DNA of 64,000 nt, from positions 36,167,866 to 36,231,865 of the forward strand of contig NC_049907.1 of assembly GCF_001411555.2 (NCBI RefSeq). Reading direction: 5' to 3'. Positions 58,584-64,000 of the stretch are shown here, one piece after another. A program made the position numbers and the translations under genes. The stretch's first letter is position 1; each line of letters begins with the position of its first letter. This stretch comes from Juglans regia. Taxonomy: Eukaryota > Streptophyta > Magnoliopsida > Fagales > Juglandaceae. Below the pieces are notes generated by a model. The model saw nothing but the letters and a program-made list of their open reading frames with translations, was not told the DNA's origin and searched no databases.

Positions 58584-60349
58584 TGTAACGACCCGGTCTA
58601 ATAATTCTAAGATCGAGATATTCATAATTCTTATTGGGGTTAAATTATATTTAATGTGTCATATTGGATAAGTCCAAGAGCGATAAATTATTGAGACTGA
58701 TTAGGAGTTTTAATTAAGCTCAATAACTATATTAAATCTCATTTATTATTTATTGAATGAATTAGACACATTTTAGAATTTAAAGATTTGTCTTTAGAAA
58801 TTTTTATTTCTATTTAAAATCATCACTGATTGAAATCTTCTATGCAATTTCAATCACTGCCAATCCTACATTAAATGAATTACTAGATCGTGTTTTTAAA
58901 TTCAAACTCTATTCTTAAATGATTGTGACCGAGTCCAACTCGAACTTATCGGCATCATATTTTAATAGGGATACAACTCTACTAGTCATCTTCATGTTAA
59001 AATTCTTTAACCGACTATCTTCTCAAACTTTAAGCCATGCACGTCTCGGCCTTCCACTAAGATTCATGCCCCAATAGAACTCTCTTACAATTCTACAAAT
59101 CATTTTCACATTAAAACTCTTAAACCGACTCTTTATATATACACTCAACCTCATACACTTTAGGTATATCTCATTCATCTCCAAACCCCAGTGTAGTTTC
59201 TGCGTACCCAAAATCACGTAGGGCACCTCTAGTCCACCAGCATCCCTTATGTTTTCTCTCTCCTTCTAGTTCACGTGATCGATTTCATGCCGGAAATATT
59301 GGATTAATGATGCGATAAACGACATGTCTTTTATAAAAATATTATGCATGAACACCCTCCACTGGAAGCCCATTTTTTATGTAACCAATTCATGATAAAA
59401 TTATGAAAATTCATGATTTTACATTAAGAATTATACATTAAATTATTTATAAAAATTCATGATCTTATGAAAAGACTTATGCATTAAAATACTTATAAAA
59501 GGTCATACATAATTTATGTGAAGATTTTTGCATTAAAATATTTATGAAAAATCATGATTTTATATGAGGAATCATGTATCACATAATTTTATGAAAGAAT
59601 GTAATTTTTTTTTAAATCTATGATATTATACATATGAAAGCATGATTATGATGAAATATGAATGATAAAATATGTAGCGGCCTATGTTATGATATGAAGA
59701 CGGTATCAAATGTATGGGCATATTACATTGCTAGGTTGTACATACTGGTAGTGCACTCAGTGTGTTTTCTTTATATATGGATTTCACAACCCATGGCCAT
59801 AGAAGGAATTAGAATCTACTTAAATTCGCTAATCCTAACTTACAGGGTCAACAGTGGGTACCGGTCTATGACAAGTGAAAGATAAGTTCATGTTATTTAC
59901 GTATGTAATTATGAGTATGCATATTTTTAAGAAATCTTATGTTTATTATGTTTACTATATGATGTGTTGCTTGTTGAGTATTCGACTTATTTTTATATGT
60001 TTTTATATTTTCAAACCATCCCAGGTGATGATATTTATGAGAATGAGACTACATGATAGGATTTGGCTCAAGGAAGGCAGATGCCTATATAGTTTATGTC
60101 ATGCGCAATTTTATGATTTAAATTTTAATAAGTTATTTTGATAAGCACATGATATTTTTTTAAATTTAAATAATTACTTCTGCAAATTCTTTTTTAGATT
60201 TTAAATATTTAATAAAAATTAACTTATTTATTTTGATATCTTTCATATCTGGAGTTGTGTTAGAAGAAAAGTTTTTAAATTTAAATTTAATAACACACCG
60301 ATTCTTCAATAATTCTAAAAATGACTTTATTAGAAAGCGAGATGTTACA
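58584..60349. mobile_element. Solo LTR (TGTAACGACC...GTTACA), 1.77 kb
   Basis: Begins TGTAACGACCCGGTC, ends GCGAGATGTTACA, flanked by TGTCA and TCTCA (4 of 5). It is the same family as 35231-37678 but shorter, mainly in the first half. No internal domain. Confidence 0.8.
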
Positions 60350-61665
60350 TCTCACCAATGTAATAAATATTGGTTTAACTTATTTTTATTTTAATTATTG
60401 ATTGGTGACAGCATTCATGGGTCCTACTTTAAAACGATTTATTACAATAACAAGTTTTTAATAATATTTGTTAAATGTGAGATGAAACTGTGTGTCTCAC
60501 TTTAAATTGATATGTTGTTTTATATTAAAATAATATATTTTTAATGAAAAATTTAAAAAGGTTGAGATAAAGAGTCTTTTATGTTTGTAAAGGGAATTCT
60601 TTTTTTAACACGGACAAGAAACTACTCTCTAGATTAAAATTACTCATATCCAAGCATGTCCTTGGAAACCACTTTTCAATCAAAAGCACTTGCCGTTTCT
60701 CTTGGCTTTGTTAGTCAAAGTCAAACAGCGTATATATATTAATTTTCATTAAGTTTCAAACTTATTAACTCAACTTGTATTCTTCTTCTATTTACCTATT
60801 TTATCTATCAAAATTTCTTTTATTTAGTTTTATTTTATTTTGTTTAAAGTTGAAAAAGATGGATTTACAACTTTTCGACAATTCTCGAGAGACGCACGAT
60901 ATAAGCAAATTAACAGGTCGAAAATCATTTAAAGGAAAGTAGTAATTTTGCGAAAATCACCACGCGTGGTTTTCACGCGCCGCCCACATATGCATGTGGT
61001 CTTCACGCGCTATCACTTCCAGCAACTCTTCTTGAAGCAAGTGTCAGATCACCAGACTTACCACCACTAGACATTTCAAATCTACCTTCATGATTGAAAA
61101 GAGACAAATGTATTGTCTTCACAGACCGTTACAAATTTTGGAGTCTACTAAAATTGATCCAAACTGTAATTCATCATCTATCTTACTATTTTCCTTTTTG
61201 ATTTCCTTATTGTTAATTAAAATAAAAAAAGAGTTTGTTTCTCGAACGTTTGTTTGTAGAGGTTGAATCATCTCTTTCTATGAAGGGTGATGTTGAGTTT
61301 ATATTTATGCAGAGAGTATTGTCTTTTGAAAGTTTGTCTATAGAGAGTAACAATAATATTGAAGACTAGACCAGTCACAAAAGAAAATAATGTATTGGTA
61401 GAGCTCCAAATGCATTATTTTGGTTTATGATATCATGTTTGATATGGTGACATCCCAAAATGTATCTGGTCATAAATGTAAATTTCTCTGCTAAATGAAT
61501 GATGATTATTTCCCTTAAAAAAGAAACACTCACAAAAATTATATTTATAAATTGTTATGCTCTATATATATTATTGACTTAGCATGGTTTACCTTGCATG
61601 GGAAATTAAGTTTAGACTTTACTCTAAACTCAAAGCCCAACATTTATCTTGCAAAACCTATATAG

Positions 61666-62716
61666 TAAAACTTTATACTATATCTACTCTTTATTACAAA
61701 ATTAGCAATAAAATAATTGGCTAACTTGTTATTAAAGTAATTTAATTGATTTCTCCTTTCTTTTGTAGTAACAAGGAGAAGGTAAGGTGACGTGACATAT
61801 AATGCATATCTAGGGCTGTAAATAGAGAGGACTACTTCAACAATCGTTCAAGATCGGTTCAGTCAAATTATAATCAATTATTAAATAATAAAATTTGATT
61901 TAACACGTATAAACTTGTAAAACTTCAAATTTTTGAATCTCTATAATATTATCTTAATAATATGTTAATTATTTATAACCAATAAAAGAAAATTATGTTC
62001 CTAATATCAAGTGAGTTACTCATTTTTATTAAAAAATCAAAGCCATTAATATATGTTTATACAAATTATATAGAGATATTTACAAAAACTAGAAATTTTA
62101 CTTGTTAAGGTTTGTAGTTAAAGTCACAATATATAATATTAATAACTTATTTTGGAAAAATTAAACAACTTGTAAATAAGCTTGAATCTAATCAAATAAT
62201 GAATGTGTTATTGATAAAGATAAAATATAACTTGATGAAAAATTCAAACTCTGCTCGTGTCTGAATAAAATATAAACGTACAAGTCTTACTATTTACTAT
62301 TGACTGAATCTTAACTCTTTATTTTTTTTTTTTAATAAGAGGATGGTATCCTAATTTTATTAATAGCTTTCATTTATGAATGAGAAAAATTATGGTCACA
62401 AATCAAACACTTAAGTCACAAATATTCATAAAAAATTAAAATCTAGACATAAAAAACCATAAATATCCAACCACTTTACAATATACCAAAAAAAATCATA
62501 TAATCAAATAATGCAAACGAACAAAAACCACCCTTTATTAAAAGTATTAAACAAGTCTAATATGAAGTAGACCCAACTTTTCTATGCGCAAAATTCCTTT
62601 AAGACGAGAAGGAATATCAATCTCAAGTCATTTACGTACTAATACCAGCCTATAATATCAAGGAACTCTTGATACTTCCTCCATGGATTATTATAGACAA
62701 TTTTTACTCATCGAGT
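61666..62716. other. Intergenic AT-rich DNA
   Basis: No gene or repeat boundary recognised. Confidence 0.5.
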
Positions 62717-63026
62717 AATGTTATTCTTAATTTTAATATTTTATTTTATTTATATAATATATTGTAAATAATTAGTAAAATATTTTAAAATAGAAAACAC
62801 CAATCCATATAACTGAAGATAAATAAATTCATGAACAAAGATATTTCTCTTTAAATTTTAATGAAAAATAATATTTATAATCATATATTGTATAAATATT
62901 GTATATATATTTTTTTAAAATAATATAAAATATATATAATAAATTAATATTTTAATAATAAATTTTACTATTTTAAAAATAAATACGTAACGCTAATGTA
63001 ACTCATGACAGTTTAGAGCATTAGGG

Positions 63027-63216
63027 TGAGTTTGGTTACCAAATTTATCTCAACTCATCATTGTAACTTTTTTAAATTTCAATACAAAATATAATAAACA
63101 ATTCAACTTTTTCAAATCTTAAAATAATAATAATATTAAAAAATAATATTCTAATAATATTTTATCATCTCAACTCAACTCAACTCAACTCACTTCAATA
63201 TCCAAACACAACCTTT
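63027..63216. repeat. CTCATCTCAACTC-type MITE, copy D
   Basis: Starts GGTGAGTTTGGTTACC and ends near CAATATCCAAACACAACC; the interior is as in copies A-C. Confidence 0.8.
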
Positions 63217-63661
63217 TTCAATTTGAATAGTATGAACGCAAAATAAAATAAAATAAAACCTCTAGTAGGGCCGACAAAAACATCGAAACGTCTCCTCGTT
63301 CCATATTCTCTAGAGATCATCACCAAGAGTGGATCCCATATTTCATGTAGTTGTTCTTTCCTTAATTGGATGAACGTTATTCTTTATTTTAATTTTTGTT
63401 ATTTTAATTATATAATATAATATAATATAATATATTAATTATTTATATATATAATCATTTAAAACAAGAAACACCAATCCACATAATTAAAGATAATGAA
63501 ATTCAAGAAATAAAAAACATTTTTCTTTAAATATCAAGAATCACGAGCGTAAGAAAAAATAAAATTACAGTATGTTTAACCTTCGGTAGGGCCCTCAAAA
63601 ACGTCACCCCGTCCTCATCGACAGTCCTCAGGAATCATCGCCTAGAGTAGACCCCACACAT

Positions 63662-63669
63662 CACGTGGC
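63662..63669 (+). promoter_or_regulatory. G-box / ABRE-like CACGTGGC
   Basis: Located 72 bases before the TATA box, in the proximal promoter copy only. The distal copy has TCATGTAG at this place. bZIP or bHLH factors bind such sites. Confidence 0.5.
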
Positions 63670-63740
63670 CATTCTTCCCTTGATTGGATGATAAAAATTA
63701 CGGTGATTTGCAAATACTGAAATGCCCTCAGGCATCCGCC

Positions 63741-63747
63741 TATAAAT
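63741..63747 (+). promoter_or_regulatory. TATA box of the TSJT1-like gene
   Basis: CCTATAAATC lies about 100 bases upstream of the ATG and is the only good TATA match in the proximal region. Confidence 0.75.
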
Positions 63748-63845
63748 CAAAACCCAGGCTTACCAGCTCTGAATCTTATTCTCGAGCTCTAACTTCTTAC
63801 AAGAGAGGGGACTTTCTAGAGAGTGAGAGAATTTTGTAGTCGGAG

Positions 63846-64000
63846 ATGTTGGGGGTGTTCAGCGGCTCGATCGTTTCGCCTCCGGAAGAGCTGGTGGCTG
63901 CCGGCTGTCGGACTCCTTCGCCAAAGATCACGTCTGCGGCACTGCTGAACCGGTTCATCGAGACCAATGCCTCCGCGGTGTCCATACATGTCGGAGACGA
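63846..64000 (+). CDS. TSJT1-like / DUF3700 (YGL-LRDR) protein, 5' part
   Basis: The open frame from ATG at 63846 runs off the window (51 codons). It reads MLGVFSGSIVSPPEELVAAG, then a Pro/Ser turn, then ALLNRFIETNASAVSIHVGD. This is the N-terminus of plant stem-specific protein TSJT1 / aluminium-induced YGL and LRDR motif proteins, which carry a class-II glutamine-amidotransferase-like (Ntn) fold and are often used as stress or dormancy markers. Full proteins are about 230-255 residues, so about 80 percent lies beyond the edge. The codon GC content is much higher than that of its surroundings, as expected for a real exon. The opposite-strand frame here is a shadow. Confidence 0.88.
   Translation, partial: MLGVFSGSIVSPPEELVAAGCRTPSPKITSAALLNRFIETNASAVSIHVGD

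Larger units (their letters stand above)
57428..61665. repeat. Large inverted repeat with a solo LTR between the arms
   Basis: Left arm 57428-57549 plus 57768-58320; right arm 60411-60775 plus about 61545-61665, in the opposite orientation. Matching words include CTTGACTTTGTTAGTCAAAG-type and ATATGAGTAATTTTAATCTA, the complement of TAGATTAAAATTACTCATAT. The left arm holds a MITE (57560-57765) and an extra roughly 220 bp (58016-58236); the right arm holds about 770 bp of its own. Confidence 0.8.
62717..63710 (+). promoter_or_regulatory. Tandemly duplicated upstream block of the TSJT1-like gene
   Basis: The distal copy (about 62717-63370) and the proximal copy (about 63365-63710) share AACACCAATCCA, a GTAGGGCC..CAAAAAC block (63267 and 63583) and CCTTRATTGGATGA. 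The distal copy is longer because a MITE (63027-63216) lies in it. Confidence 0.75.

Noticed and set aside
63797..63985. 62-codon frame on the minus strand
   Set aside because: Antisense shadow of the TSJT1-like coding start.

Overview
The window looks like nuclear DNA of a woody dicot. It has intron-containing genes with GT..AG junctions, plant-only protein families, very AT-rich intergenic DNA and a dense load of plant transposons. A short AT-rich repeat that begins with CTCATCTCAACTCATC occurs four times (51.3-51.7, 57.6 and 63.0 kb). I remember this repeat as very common in walnut/pecan-type (Juglandaceae) genomes, so that family is my best guess, not a proof.

Layout. 1-6.4 kb: a decayed CACTA (En/Spm) element, with transposase remnants on the minus strand, a relic of the 'putative plant transposon protein' family on the plus strand, and two blocks of a degenerate GTTCGAAC motif near the right terminus. 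6.6-10.85 kb: an internal fragment of a non-autonomous LTR-type element made of tandem repeats and a coiled-coil, gag-like relic. 10.85-13.5 kb: small foldback and hAT-type elements, including one with a clean 8-bp target duplication. 13.5-17.8 kb: an NDR1/HIN1-like (LEA_2) locus with one pseudogene, one intact gene, and a 620-bp tandem duplication of the intact gene's 3' end together with a CACTA-type MITE. 20.4-20.8 kb: promoter and first exon of a broken GDSL esterase. 21.3-27.9 kb: a second, much more complete CACTA element whose last coding block is inverted. 28.0-29.1 kb: a copy of the NHL-upstream segment. 29.9-38.05 kb: an LTR retrotransposon lacking pol, on the minus strand, whose right LTR carries a nested solo LTR. 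39.35-40.67 kb: an intact intronless gene for a basic 7S globulin/EDGP-like pseudo-aspartic protease. 42.2-45.9 kb: a third NHL copy cut by a truncated Ty1/copia element. 46.1-48.3 kb: an intact five-exon NIP7-type aquaporin. 48.6-63.7 kb: gene-poor AT-rich DNA with MITEs, a large inverted repeat and a second solo LTR. 63.85 kb to the end: the 5' end of a TSJT1/DUF3700-like gene behind a duplicated promoter block.

Only four genes look functional: the NHL protein, the 7S-globulin-like protein, the NIP7 aquaporin, and the TSJT1-like gene that leaves the window. I see no sign that they form a pathway. The most unusual structures are the GTTCGAAC blocks, arrays of consensus 5' splice-site sequence inside a tandem repeat, an ACGTGG...CCACG box shared by several repeat families, the strand switch inside the second CACTA element, and the inverted repeat around a solo LTR. 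No wholly new gene system is evident.
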